From G051903925 sp051903925 (GTDB lineage Bacteria; Pseudomonadota; Alphaproteobacteria; Zavarziniales; Zavarziniaceae): a stretch of DNA of 64,000 bases. The stretch spans positions 2,418,001 through 2,482,000 of the forward strand of contig NZ_CP173678.1 in the NCBI RefSeq assembly GCF_051903925.1. Reading direction: 5' to 3'. A model generated the notes under the pieces. The model was not told where the DNA came from. It searched no databases and saw only the letters and a program-made list of their open reading frames with translations. A program made the translations under genes and the position numbers. Below are positions 9,302-16,320 of this stretch, piece after piece (position 1 is the stretch's first letter; every line of letters starts with the position of its first letter).

Positions 9302-9562
9302 ATGGCCGAGTTTGAAGCGATCGCAGCGGACCAGCTCAAGTCCATCGTCGAGCGGATCGAGCGCCTGGAAGAGGAAAAGGCGGGTCTCGCCGCCGATATC
9401 CGCGAAATCTATGCCGAGGCTAAGGGCAATGGCTTCGATACCAAGGTGCTGCGCCAGGTGATCAAGCTGCGCAAGCTGGACCGCGAGGAGCGGCAGGAGC
9501 AGGACACCCTGCTGGACCTCTATCTTGAGGCGCTGGGCGAGTTCGTCACCGTCAAGCCCTGA
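9302..9562 (+). CDS. gapR: GapR-like DNA-binding protein (DUF2312)
   Basis: 86 residues from the ATG at 9302. It is a small, strongly helical, charged protein: ERIERLEEEKAGLAADI then a second helical block NGFDTKVLRQVIKLRKLDR. This is the DUF2312 family, known in Caulobacter as GapR, a nucleoid protein that clamps overtwisted DNA ahead of replication and transcription. The length and the KLRKLDREERQEQD region match the family. It is transcribed alone, divergent from the histidine kinase. Confidence 0.92.
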   Translation: MAEFEAIAADQLKSIVERIERLEEEKAGLAADIREIYAEAKGNGFDTKVLRQVIKLRKLDREERQEQDTLLDLYLEALGEFVTVKP

Positions 9563-9597
9563 GCCGGGCTCGGCCGGGCGGGGCAGGGCCCGCCCGC

Positions 9598-9939
9598 TCA
9601 GGCGCGCCCCTCGTCCGGCGGGGCGGGCGCGAAGATCCGCCGGCGCCGGCGGCGGCGCAGGCGCGCCAGGGCCAGCAAGAGCAGCGCCGGCACGCCCAGG
9701 ACCACGGAGCAAGGCTGCCGCAGTATCGCCACGGCCCCAGGGTCCCACAAAGCCGGCGACAGGTGTGTGGCAATCGCCACCCGCACCTGGTCAAGGGACG
9801 CGCCATCGACCGCGTACCAGACCTCGCCCAGCGCCGGCCAGGCCCAGCTTTGCTTCTCAAGGGCCAGGAACGCCTCGGCCCCCAGCGCCATGAGCGCCAG
9901 CGCCAGGAAAAGCAGGCCAAGGACGCGCAGCAGGACCAT
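9598..9939 (-). CDS. small two-TM membrane protein, unknown function
   Basis: 113 residues from MVLLRVLGLLFLALA at 9939; the frame is open to 9990. One hydrophobic helix lies at about 2-24 and a second at about 75-95. Between them is a roughly 50-residue likely periplasmic loop containing WAWPALGEVWYAVDGASLDQV. The C-terminus begins with seven to eight arginines, giving a cytoplasmic positive-inside end. I do not recognise a named domain. Convergent with gapR. Confidence 0.6.
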   Translation of the reverse strand: MVLLRVLGLLFLALALMALGAEAFLALEKQSWAWPALGEVWYAVDGASLDQVRVAIATHLSPALWDPGAVAILRQPCSVVLGVPALLLLALARLRRRRRRRIFAPAPPDEGRA

Positions 9940-10109
9940 GGCCCCTTCCTGGCATGGGCGGCGGCGCCGCGCAATCCACTGTCCGTACACCCCGCCCGCC
10001 GGGCAGGAAGCCGCGCCGGGCGCTGCGACCCGGCTGCGACATCGCCGGGGCCGCCCCCGTCGGTGCGGGGTTGCGCCGGGGGGGCGCCCTCACTACAGTG
10101 CCGCGCCTC

Positions 10110-10139
10110 ACGGGCCGGCAGCCTAGCGCGCCGGCCCGT
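10110..10139. repeat. 10-bp inverted repeat just upstream of tRNA-Ser
   Basis: ACGGGCCGGC (10110-10119) and its exact complement (10130-10139) flank a 10-nt spacer and end 5 bp before the tRNA. It may be a promoter-proximal structure or a small dispersed palindrome. Confidence 0.4.
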
Positions 10140-10144
10140 CGTGC

Positions 10145-10234
10145 GGAGGGGTGGCCGAGTGGTTTAAGGCGCACGCCTGGAAAGCGTGTGCACCCGAAAG
10201 GGTGTCGTGGGTTCGAATCCCATCCCCTCCGCCA
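10145..10234 (+). tRNA. tRNA-Ser (anticodon GGA)
   Basis: A 90-nt class II tRNA. The acceptor stem GGAGGGG (10145-10151) pairs with CCCCTCC (10224-10230), the discriminator is G10231, and CCA is encoded at 10232-10234. The anticodon stem CACGC/GCGTG encloses CTGGAAA with anticodon GGA at 10179-10181, reading UCC and UCU serine codons. A long variable arm follows, then the T arm with GGTTCGAATCC. No integrase or duplicated 3' end is seen nearby. Confidence 0.97.
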
Positions 10235-10283
10235 CCCATGGATTGCAATCAGCCGAACGTCAGGCGACGGGGGCGTTGGACCT

Positions 10284-10646
10284 TCACGGCCGACCCAGCC
10301 GTGGCACTTCCAGGCGGCGCAGGATCGTGGCGTCCAGGTGGGCGCGGATGACCTCCAGTGCCGCCTGCGGGTCGGCATGGGCACCGCAGACGAAGATGTC
10401 GACCGCGGCCAGGGCCCGTTCGGGCCAGCTGTGGACCGAGATGTGGGATTCGGCCAGCAGGGCCACTCCGGTGACGCCCTGGCCGTCCCCGAAATGGTGC
10501 AGGCGAACCTCCAGCAGGCGCACACGGGCGGCCGCTGCCGCCTCGACCAGCATCGTCTCGATCCTGGCGGGATCGTCCAGCGGACCCTGGGCCGCCAGGT
10601 CGGCGATCAGGTGGATGCCCAGGATTTCGTCCGCCGCCGGCGCCAT
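10284..10646 (-). CDS. speD: S-adenosylmethionine decarboxylase proenzyme (class 1B SpeD)
   Basis: 120 residues, the size of the small self-cleaving prokaryotic class. The cleavage motif AESHISVHSWPE places processing between Glu66 and Ser67, with Ser67 becoming the pyruvoyl group. His68 and Cys87 (DIFVCGAH) match the other catalytic residues known from the Thermotoga enzyme. The product, decarboxylated AdoMet, is the aminopropyl donor for spermidine-synthase-type enzymes. Its ATG overlaps the TGA of the upstream flavoprotein gene by one base, so translation is probably coupled. It is the last gene of the DUF4178-to-speD operon. Confidence 0.94.
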   Translation of the reverse strand: MAPAADEILGIHLIADLAAQGPLDDPARIETMLVEAAAAARVRLLEVRLHHFGDGQGVTGVALLAESHISVHSWPERALAAVDIFVCGAHADPQAALEVIRAHLDATILRRLEVPRLGRP

Positions 10647-12283
10647 CAGATCAGGCTTTCGCTTGCATGGCCCAGCATGGCCAGGGCGGCCTCGGCCGCG
10701 GCGACGCCACGATAATGCGCCTCCTCGAACAGCGACAGGCCGCTGAGGTCGGCATGGGCCTGGAATACCGGCCCGTCCAGGCGCTGCGCCTGGAGCCGTG
10801 CGGGATCGCTGAGGAAGCCCGGCACCGGTCGCGCCATAGCATGGCCCCAGCGCCAGATGTCGATCCCCGTGATCGCGCCAGCCAGGTCGGGGTTCATGGT
10901 CAGCAGGTCGTCGCGCACCAGTGCCTGCCACGCCGCAAGGGGCCGCTCCTGCAACAGGCGCCGCGCCTCGGCCGGGGCCAGGGTGGACAGCGGCATGTAC
11001 CAGGTCAGCACGGTCGGGCCGCTGGCGGCGCTGGCGTCCTGGTGCGTCGCGACGACGTAGCCAAGCGATTCGCTGCCGGCCGAGACGTTGTCCCAGGCCA
11101 GGGGCGTGCCGGGGCCGCGCGGCGGACGCGAGACGCTGACATTGGCGACGACCCAGGGCGCGTAGCTGAAGCCGTCGGCGGGCGGCAGGCCAGGGGCGAC
11201 GCGGGCCGCGATGAAGTGCGGCATGGCCAGGATGACCCCCTGCGCGCGGTAGCGCGTCGTCGCGTCCCCGACCACGTCGAACGAATCGAGCAGCACGGCG
11301 TCGTCCTGCCGGGCGACCCGGTGGACGACCTGACCGGTGCGGATGTGCCGCGCCTGGGCAGCGGCCATCAGGCTCACCAGGCGGCCATTGCCCTCTGGCC
11401 AAGTCAGCTCGCGCGCGCCCGCGCCGTCTGCCGCCCAGCCGCGGCGGCCGGCGAAATAGTGCAGCCCCGCCCAGGCGGAAAGGTCTTCCGGCTCTGTCCC
11501 GTAATCGTCGCGGCAGCCATAGCGCAGGTGCGCGCGCAGCACGGGGGAGGTATAGCCCTGGCGGTCAAGCCAGGCGGCGAAGCTTTCGCCGTCCAGGTCG
11601 GTGAAGGCGGGATCGCGGCTGGAACAGGCCATGGGAATGGCGAAGGCCGGGCGCCCGTCCATGCCCGATGCCTGGGACAGGTACGCCACATGGGCCAGGA
11701 AGCGGTCGCGCTGCGCGATGTCCGCTGGCGTCAGGGAAGAGGTCGGATACAGGCCCTCCTGCCACTGGCCGCGCCAGAACAGCCGCGATTCGAGGTCGGC
11801 GCACAGCTGGTAGGGGTCGTAGACCGGCCCGTCATCGGTATGTCCCGTGATGATGCCGAAACGCTCGAGCATGATGCGCAGGGCGCGCGCCTCGCGATTG
11901 GGCACGGGCAGGTAATGGGCGCCCAGCGGAAAGGCGCTGATGGCATTGCGGCCGGCGCGGGCATTGCCGCCGACCTGATCCTCCAGCTCCAGCAGCACGA
12001 AGTCCTGGAATCCGGCTTCCGCCAAGCGCCAAGCCGCGGCCAGTCCTGCGACGCCGCCGCCGGCAATGACCAGGGGCACTTCGGCGAGGGCGCGTTGCGG
12101 CGCGGGGAAGTCGCCGCCGCGCAGGCGGTGGCCGCGGGCCTGGTCGGCGCCGCCCAGCGATCCGGCAAAGAGCGGGCGGCCGTCGTCGCAGGCGGCCAGC
12201 GGTCCGGACGCCGCCACGATGCCGGCCAGGCCCAGGCCGCCGGCCAGGACCTGGCGGCGGCTGGCCTCAGCCCTCATGCCCAT
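10646..12283 (-). CDS. Tat-exported FAD-dependent amine-oxidase-like lipoprotein
   Basis: About 545 residues from an ATG at 12283 with AGGA five bases upstream; other in-frame ATGs lie at 12298 and 12277. The N-terminus has a twin-arginine signal (EASRRQVLAGG) ending in a lipobox LAAC at about residue 32, suggesting a membrane-anchored periplasmic protein. A dinucleotide-binding motif, GGGVAGLAAAW, starts near residue 75, followed by EDQVGGNA, typical of amine-oxidase or protoporphyrinogen-oxidase-like flavoproteins. It lies between the aminopropyltransferase-like gene and speD. An amine or polyamine substrate is therefore plausible but not shown. Confidence 0.85.
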   Translation of the reverse strand: MGMRAEASRRQVLAGGLGLAGIVAASGPLAACDDGRPLFAGSLGGADQARGHRLRGGDFPAPQRALAEVPLVIAGGGVAGLAAAWRLAEAGFQDFVLLELEDQVGGNARAGRNAISAFPLGAHYLPVPNREARALRIMLERFGIITGHTDDGPVYDPYQLCADLESRLFWRGQWQEGLYPTSSLTPADIAQRDRFLAHVAYLSQASGMDGRPAFAIPMACSSRDPAFTDLDGESFAAWLDRQGYTSPVLRAHLRYGCRDDYGTEPEDLSAWAGLHYFAGRRGWAADGAGARELTWPEGNGRLVSLMAAAQARHIRTGQVVHRVARQDDAVLLDSFDVVGDATTRYRAQGVILAMPHFIAARVAPGLPPADGFSYAPWVVANVSVSRPPRGPGTPLAWDNVSAGSESLGYVVATHQDASAASGPTVLTWYMPLSTLAPAEARRLLQERPLAAWQALVRDDLLTMNPDLAGAITGIDIWRWGHAMARPVPGFLSDPARLQAQRLDGPVFQAHADLSGLSLFEEAHYRGVAAAEAALAMLGHASESLI

Positions 12284-13811
12284 CCCATTCCTCGGCAAAG
12301 CTGCGCACCAGGGCCTGGTTGTCCAGGCGGTTCACCGGTGTCGGCCGGCGCGCCATGTCGGGCGGGAAGGCGAACAGGGTCGGCTCGCTGTCGGCCGTGA
12401 CGAAGCGCAGGCCAGGCGGCAGATGGCTGGCCTCGCCCGGGGGCTGGTGCGCGGCCAGGGTAAAGCCCCAGTCGCCGAAGCTGGGCACATAGGCATGGTA
12501 GCCGCGCGTCGCCAGGCCAGCCGCCTCCAGCGTCGTCGCGACCGTCCAGTAGGATCGCGGCGCCACCAGGGGGGAGGTCGACTGCACGGCCATCACCCCG
12601 CCCGGCGCCAGCAGCCGCGCCAGTTCGCGGTAGAAGCTCTCGCTATAGAGCTTGCCCAGCGAGAACTCGGTGGGGTCGGGGAAGTCGACGATGATCGCGT
12701 CGAACGGACCGCTCACCGTGCGCACCCATCGGAAGGCGTCGTCGTTGACGACGTAGACGCGGGGCGAGGCCAGCGCACCCTGGTTCAGGGCGGCCAGCAT
12801 CGGCGTGTCGCGGAACAGCTGCGTCATCGCAGGGTCGAGGTCGACCAGCGTCACCTGCTCCACGCGCGGGTCGCGCAGGATTTCCCGCGCGGCCAGACCA
12901 TCGCCGCCACCCAGCACCAGGACTGCGCGCGGCCGTTCCACCCTGGCCAGGGCGGGCCAGACCAGTGCCTCGTGATAGCGATACTCGTCGCCGGAGGAGA
13001 ACTGGAGGTTGCCGTTCAGGTACAGGCGCAGGTCGCGGCCATGGCGCGTCAGGACGATCCGCTGGAAGCGGGAGGAGCTGGCATGGATCACGCTCTCGCC
13101 ATAGAACGCGACCTCGGACCAGCGTTGCAGGTCCTCTGCCCGGGCCAGGCCGAACAGCAGGCTGCCGCCAACCAGGAGCGCCGCGACAAGGTCGCCCGCC
13201 ACCCGCATCTGGTCCCGCACCACCAGCAGCAGCGCGATGGCGACCGAGATGTTGAGCAGCCCGAAGACGAAGCCCGTCCGGATCAGGCCAAGCTGCGGCA
13301 CCAGGACCAGGGGGAACAGCAGCGAGGCGAACAGCGCGCCGACATAATCATAGGTCAGCACGTTCGAGATCAGTTCGCGGAAGGCGAAGCGATGCCGCAG
13401 GATCCGGATCAGCAGCGGGATCTCAAGCCCCACCAACGTGCCGATCAGCAGGACCAGGGAATAGAGGACCAGCCGGAAGTCGCTGACCAGGGGATAGAGC
13501 AGGAACAGGCCCGCCGCCGACCAGCCGCCAAGGGCCGCGATCAGCACCTCCACCCGGACGAAGACCGCCATCTCGTCCCGCCGGACATAGCGGGAGATCC
13601 AGCTGCCCACGCCCATCGCGAAGAGGTAGGTGCCGATGACGGTGGAGAACTGGGTGACGCTGTCGCCCAAGAGGTAGCTGGCCAGCGTGCCGGCCAGGAG
13701 TTCATAGATCAGGCCACAGGTGGCGATGACCAGGACGGAGAGCAGCAGGACGACGGCCAGCGTTCGCGGACCGCGTGCCGGGCCCGCCGGCCCGGCGAGT
13801 GCCTCAGCCAT
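12267..13811 (-). CDS. membrane-anchored spermidine-synthase-like protein (COG4262 type)
   Basis: 514 residues. Residues about 17-230 hold around seven hydrophobic helices. The C-terminal half is a spermidine-synthase fold with GGGDGLAAREIL at 301-312, the acidic ribose-binding LVDLDP, GDEYRYHEA at 274-282, and DFPDP at 376-380 where the catalytic aspartate normally sits. Such enzymes transfer an aminopropyl group from decarboxylated AdoMet, which the operon's own SpeD would make. The membrane domain suggests that the acceptor is in or at the membrane. The gene overlaps DUF350 by 8 bp upstream and the flavoprotein gene downstream. Confidence 0.9.
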   Translation of the reverse strand: MAEALAGPAGPARGPRTLAVVLLLSVLVIATCGLIYELLAGTLASYLLGDSVTQFSTVIGTYLFAMGVGSWISRYVRRDEMAVFVRVEVLIAALGGWSAAGLFLLYPLVSDFRLVLYSLVLLIGTLVGLEIPLLIRILRHRFAFRELISNVLTYDYVGALFASLLFPLVLVPQLGLIRTGFVFGLLNISVAIALLLVVRDQMRVAGDLVAALLVGGSLLFGLARAEDLQRWSEVAFYGESVIHASSSRFQRIVLTRHGRDLRLYLNGNLQFSSGDEYRYHEALVWPALARVERPRAVLVLGGGDGLAAREILRDPRVEQVTLVDLDPAMTQLFRDTPMLAALNQGALASPRVYVVNDDAFRWVRTVSGPFDAIIVDFPDPTEFSLGKLYSESFYRELARLLAPGGVMAVQSTSPLVAPRSYWTVATTLEAAGLATRGYHAYVPSFGDWGFTLAAHQPPGEASHLPPGLRFVTADSEPTLFAFPPDMARRPTPVNRLDNQALVRSFAEEWDGHEG

Positions 13812-14013
13812 GCACGGCGGCGGCGATGATCGTGCAGATGCCGATGGCGCCGGCGCCGGCCAGGATGGCGACGGCCGTGTTTTGCCGCTCGATGATCTCC
13901 TTCCACAGTTCGCCCGGGGTCAGCCGGTCGACCAGGATGAAGGTCACGATGAAGATCAGGATCCCGACGACCGCATAGAGCAGGGTCGCCAGGAAGGTAT
14001 CGAGCGTCAGCAT
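13804..14013 (-). CDS. DUF350 family small membrane protein
   Basis: 69 residues with two transmembrane helices, about 8-28 and 46-66, joined by DRLTPGELWKEIIERQNTA. This loop and the AVAILAGAGAIG helix are the DUF350 (YjfL-type) signature; full family members often have two such units, here only one. The function is unknown. The family recurs beside DUF4178, SpeE/SpeD-like and PspA-type genes. The ATG at 14013 is the only start giving the family N-terminus. It overlaps the next gene by 8 bp. Confidence 0.88.
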   Translation of the reverse strand: MLTLDTFLATLLYAVVGILIFIVTFILVDRLTPGELWKEIIERQNTAVAILAGAGAIGICTIIAAAVHG

Positions 14014-14036
14014 CGCGTTGCACCCATCCGTCGTCG

Positions 14037-14183
14037 CTACTTGTGTGTGGGGCCGCCGAAGCCGGCGGCCACGGTGCGCGGGCCGTCGTCGCCGAAGGGC
14101 GACCAGCCGAAATAGGCGGCGGTCGAATGGCCCGCGACCACCAGGCCGCACCAAGCGGCAAAGATCAGGATCGCGCGGCTCAT
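14037..14183 (-). CDS. 48-residue membrane or secreted micro-protein in the polyamine operon
   Basis: The ATG at 14183 overlaps the TGA of the DUF4178 gene as ATGA, and the stop TAG is 23 bp before the DUF350 gene. It encodes MSRAILIFAAWCGLVVAG followed by a glycine-rich tail with YFGWSPFGDDGP and ending GPTHK. The first 18 residues form one hydrophobic segment, either a signal or a membrane anchor. No other gene explains this gap, and the coupled start argues that it is real. Function unknown. Confidence 0.7.
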   Translation of the reverse strand: MSRAILIFAAWCGLVVAGHSTAAYFGWSPFGDDGPRTVAAGFGGPTHK

Positions 14184-15427
14184 CGCCGTGCCCCCTTGCG
14201 CTGGCCATAGAGCGCGAGGGCGGGCCAGGCAAAGATCAGGAGCATGGCGACCAGGTCGTTCTCCCAGAACCAGGCGTCGCGCTCGACCTCGAAGCGGACA
14301 TCCATGACATTGGGTCCGCTCAGGCGGGGGTCGGTGAACTGCCCGGAATAGCTGCCTTCGGCCCAGCTGTGGGCGCTGGCATCGACCAGGACCTCATAGG
14401 TGCCGCGCGGCACCGCAGACAGGCGGGCGGTGCTGCTGCGGCTTCCTTCGGACCAGTCGCGGCCGACATAGTATTCGAGCACGTCATAGCCGGTGATCGC
14501 CTGCTCCGTCGCCTCGTTCACCAGCCGGTAGTCGAGGTCCACCCACTTGTTGGCGAAATCGGGGGAGCTGGCGGTGATCGCGACGGCGGCGCTGGATCGT
14601 TCCACCGTGATCCGGCCAATGCTGAGCTCAACCCCAGGCCTGTCGATCGGGACATAGGTCCGGTTCGTCACCGCCGGGCTGAAATCGTGCAGGGCAGAGC
14701 CCAGGATGAACACCAGCCCCGCCGCCATGGCGCCGGTCACGAAATAGCCGACGATGTTCCCGCTCGCCAGGGCGCCCGCTCCCGCTCCGCCATCGCCCTG
14801 GAACGCGGCACCGCGCCCCGCGTCGAACCCCGGAAAGGCCGCAGCGATCGCGCGCTCGGGTATGGGAGAGAAGACCGACCAGTTGACCTCGTCCTGCGAA
14901 ACCTCGCGGGAGAGCACCTGATCGCCGTGGCTGTAGGTGCAGGCCATGACCGCGTCGCCGGCCTGGACCCGCCAGTAGAATTCCCCCACCACCCGGCGGG
15001 TTTCCGTCCGCGCCGGGTCATAGTCCTGCTCATAGTGCCGACCGCGCCACGTGGCGCGGTCGCGGCCCGTCTCCGGCACCTCGACCAGGGCCTCGCCGAA
15101 CTGCCAGTCGCCATCGGCCAGGATCAGCCAGCGATAGCCGGCATAGGGATTGAACAGCAGGAACTCCAGCCAGGTGACGTCCCCGTCCGTGCGTTCCAGC
15201 GCGCCGACCACTTCCCACTCGACGCCGGACAGTTCGCCCCGGCTGCCCAGGACCAGCGGCAGGTCCATGACGGCCAGGTGGTATTCCCGGATCAGGCGGA
15301 CATCGGGATCGGCGACATCCAGGATCGAGCCGCAATACTGGCAGGCAACAGTGATCGAGTAGCCCGCTGCCTTGATCGCGATGGCGCCGCCGCAGGACGG
15401 GCAGGATACTTCCCGCGCCGCGGTCAT
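14180..15427 (-). CDS. DUF4178 protein with zinc ribbon and two membrane helices
   Basis: 415 residues. A zinc ribbon at the N-terminus uses C9/C12 and C29/C32 (CPSCG and CQYCG). A DUF4178 beta-rich domain follows, with WLEFLLFNPYAGYRWL and GEFYWRVQAGD. A hydrophobic segment lies at about 227-247, then a likely extracytoplasmic domain, and a second membrane helix at about 390-408 near the C-terminus. The function is unknown. The start overlaps the upstream DUF4178 gene as ATGA (15424-15427). It probably acts as a membrane-bound platform for the operon. Confidence 0.87.
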   Translation of the reverse strand: MTAAREVSCPSCGGAIAIKAAGYSITVACQYCGSILDVADPDVRLIREYHLAVMDLPLVLGSRGELSGVEWEVVGALERTDGDVTWLEFLLFNPYAGYRWLILADGDWQFGEALVEVPETGRDRATWRGRHYEQDYDPARTETRRVVGEFYWRVQAGDAVMACTYSHGDQVLSREVSQDEVNWSVFSPIPERAIAAAFPGFDAGRGAAFQGDGGAGAGALASGNIVGYFVTGAMAAGLVFILGSALHDFSPAVTNRTYVPIDRPGVELSIGRITVERSSAAVAITASSPDFANKWVDLDYRLVNEATEQAITGYDVLEYYVGRDWSEGSRSSTARLSAVPRGTYEVLVDASAHSWAEGSYSGQFTDPRLSGPNVMDVRFEVERDAWFWENDLVAMLLIFAWPALALYGQRKGARR

Positions 15428-16092
15428 CGCAGCGCCGCCGGCATGCGCCAGCCATCGAGCTGCCGCAGGTTGGCGGGCCTGAGCTCAGCCAGGGTGCAAT
15501 AATGGCCGAACCAGGCGCGGGCGCCGTCCTGGTCACGCTGCAGACTGAGCAGGCCGCCCACGGCGTCGCGGAAGTCGATGCTGGTCATCGCCCGCCCACG
15601 TGGGCTGGGAAAGCCAAGCTGCCCCTCGCTGCCCAGGCACTGCGCCTCCTTCAGGTCGCTGGCGACGAAGCTGCGGCCGTCGATGGTGACCACGGCATCG
15701 CGGATGAGGCCGCCGCCATGGCGGAAGGTGGCGAGCAGGGGCAGGTCGAGCAGCTCCGGCCGCTCGGCCGTCACCATGAACAGGCCCATGGCCTCGCCCA
15801 GCCAGCGGCTGGAGCCGTCCGCCATCTCAAGCAGCCATTCGTTCCACGAGCCGTCGCGCCAGCCCCAACGGACGCGCCCCACCACGGTGAAGGCCAGGCC
15901 GTCGGCATGGCCCGTCGTCGTCAGCTGGATGGGGGAGACGTCGGCCGGCAGGATCGCCGTCCTGCCCACTTCCCGCAGGCCTTCGTCCTGGCGCACCAGG
16001 ACCGCCTGGCAATAGGCACAGGTCGCATAGGGCAGGGCGGCGCTGCGCAGGGGCACCTCGGCGCCGCAGGACGGACAACTGGGGTTCGCCAT
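15424..16092 (-). CDS. DUF4178 protein with zinc ribbon (soluble)
   Basis: 222 residues. A zinc ribbon (C6/C9 and C25/C28) precedes a DUF4178 domain with WNEWLLEMADGSSRWLGEAMG and a second, half-related segment containing VVTIDGRSFVASDL. No membrane helix is seen, so it is probably cytosolic and may pair with the membrane-bound DUF4178 protein encoded next. It is the first gene of a 5.8-kb operon in which neighbours overlap or abut. The divergent promoter region is shared with an aminotransferase. Confidence 0.86.
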   Translation of the reverse strand: MANPSCPSCGAEVPLRSAALPYATCAYCQAVLVRQDEGLREVGRTAILPADVSPIQLTTTGHADGLAFTVVGRVRWGWRDGSWNEWLLEMADGSSRWLGEAMGLFMVTAERPELLDLPLLATFRHGGGLIRDAVVTIDGRSFVASDLKEAQCLGSEGQLGFPSPRGRAMTSIDFRDAVGGLLSLQRDQDGARAWFGHYCTLAELRPANLRQLDGWRMPAALR

Positions 16093-16320
16093 TCCTGTCT
16101 GTCGCTCGCCTCGTTCCCTGGCCTGGCGCCGGCATGGTCCTCTCCAGATGCCTCAAGCACGGCGCTTCCGCCACAACAATCCGGCGCGGCCGGTCGGGCC
16201 TGAGAGGGCGTGGAGGCGCGCTTCACCGGCGCGCCGCTGGGGACGCAACGCCGCGTCGGCGGTTCCTGGCGCGCTGTCGCGCCGCAGCATAGGATGCGAG
16301 GCCGCATCCCCGGGGGGACC

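Noticed and set aside
10145..10234. tRNA-Ser as an integration site of a genomic island
   Set aside because: No integrase, no duplicated tRNA 3' end nearby, and both flanks have uniform composition.
10667..13829. Long plus-strand frames (577 and 587 codons) opposite the flavoprotein and SpeE-like genes
   Set aside because: They are antisense shadows in high-GC DNA: composition is rich in Arg, Gly, His and Gln without domains, and the opposite strand holds clear families.
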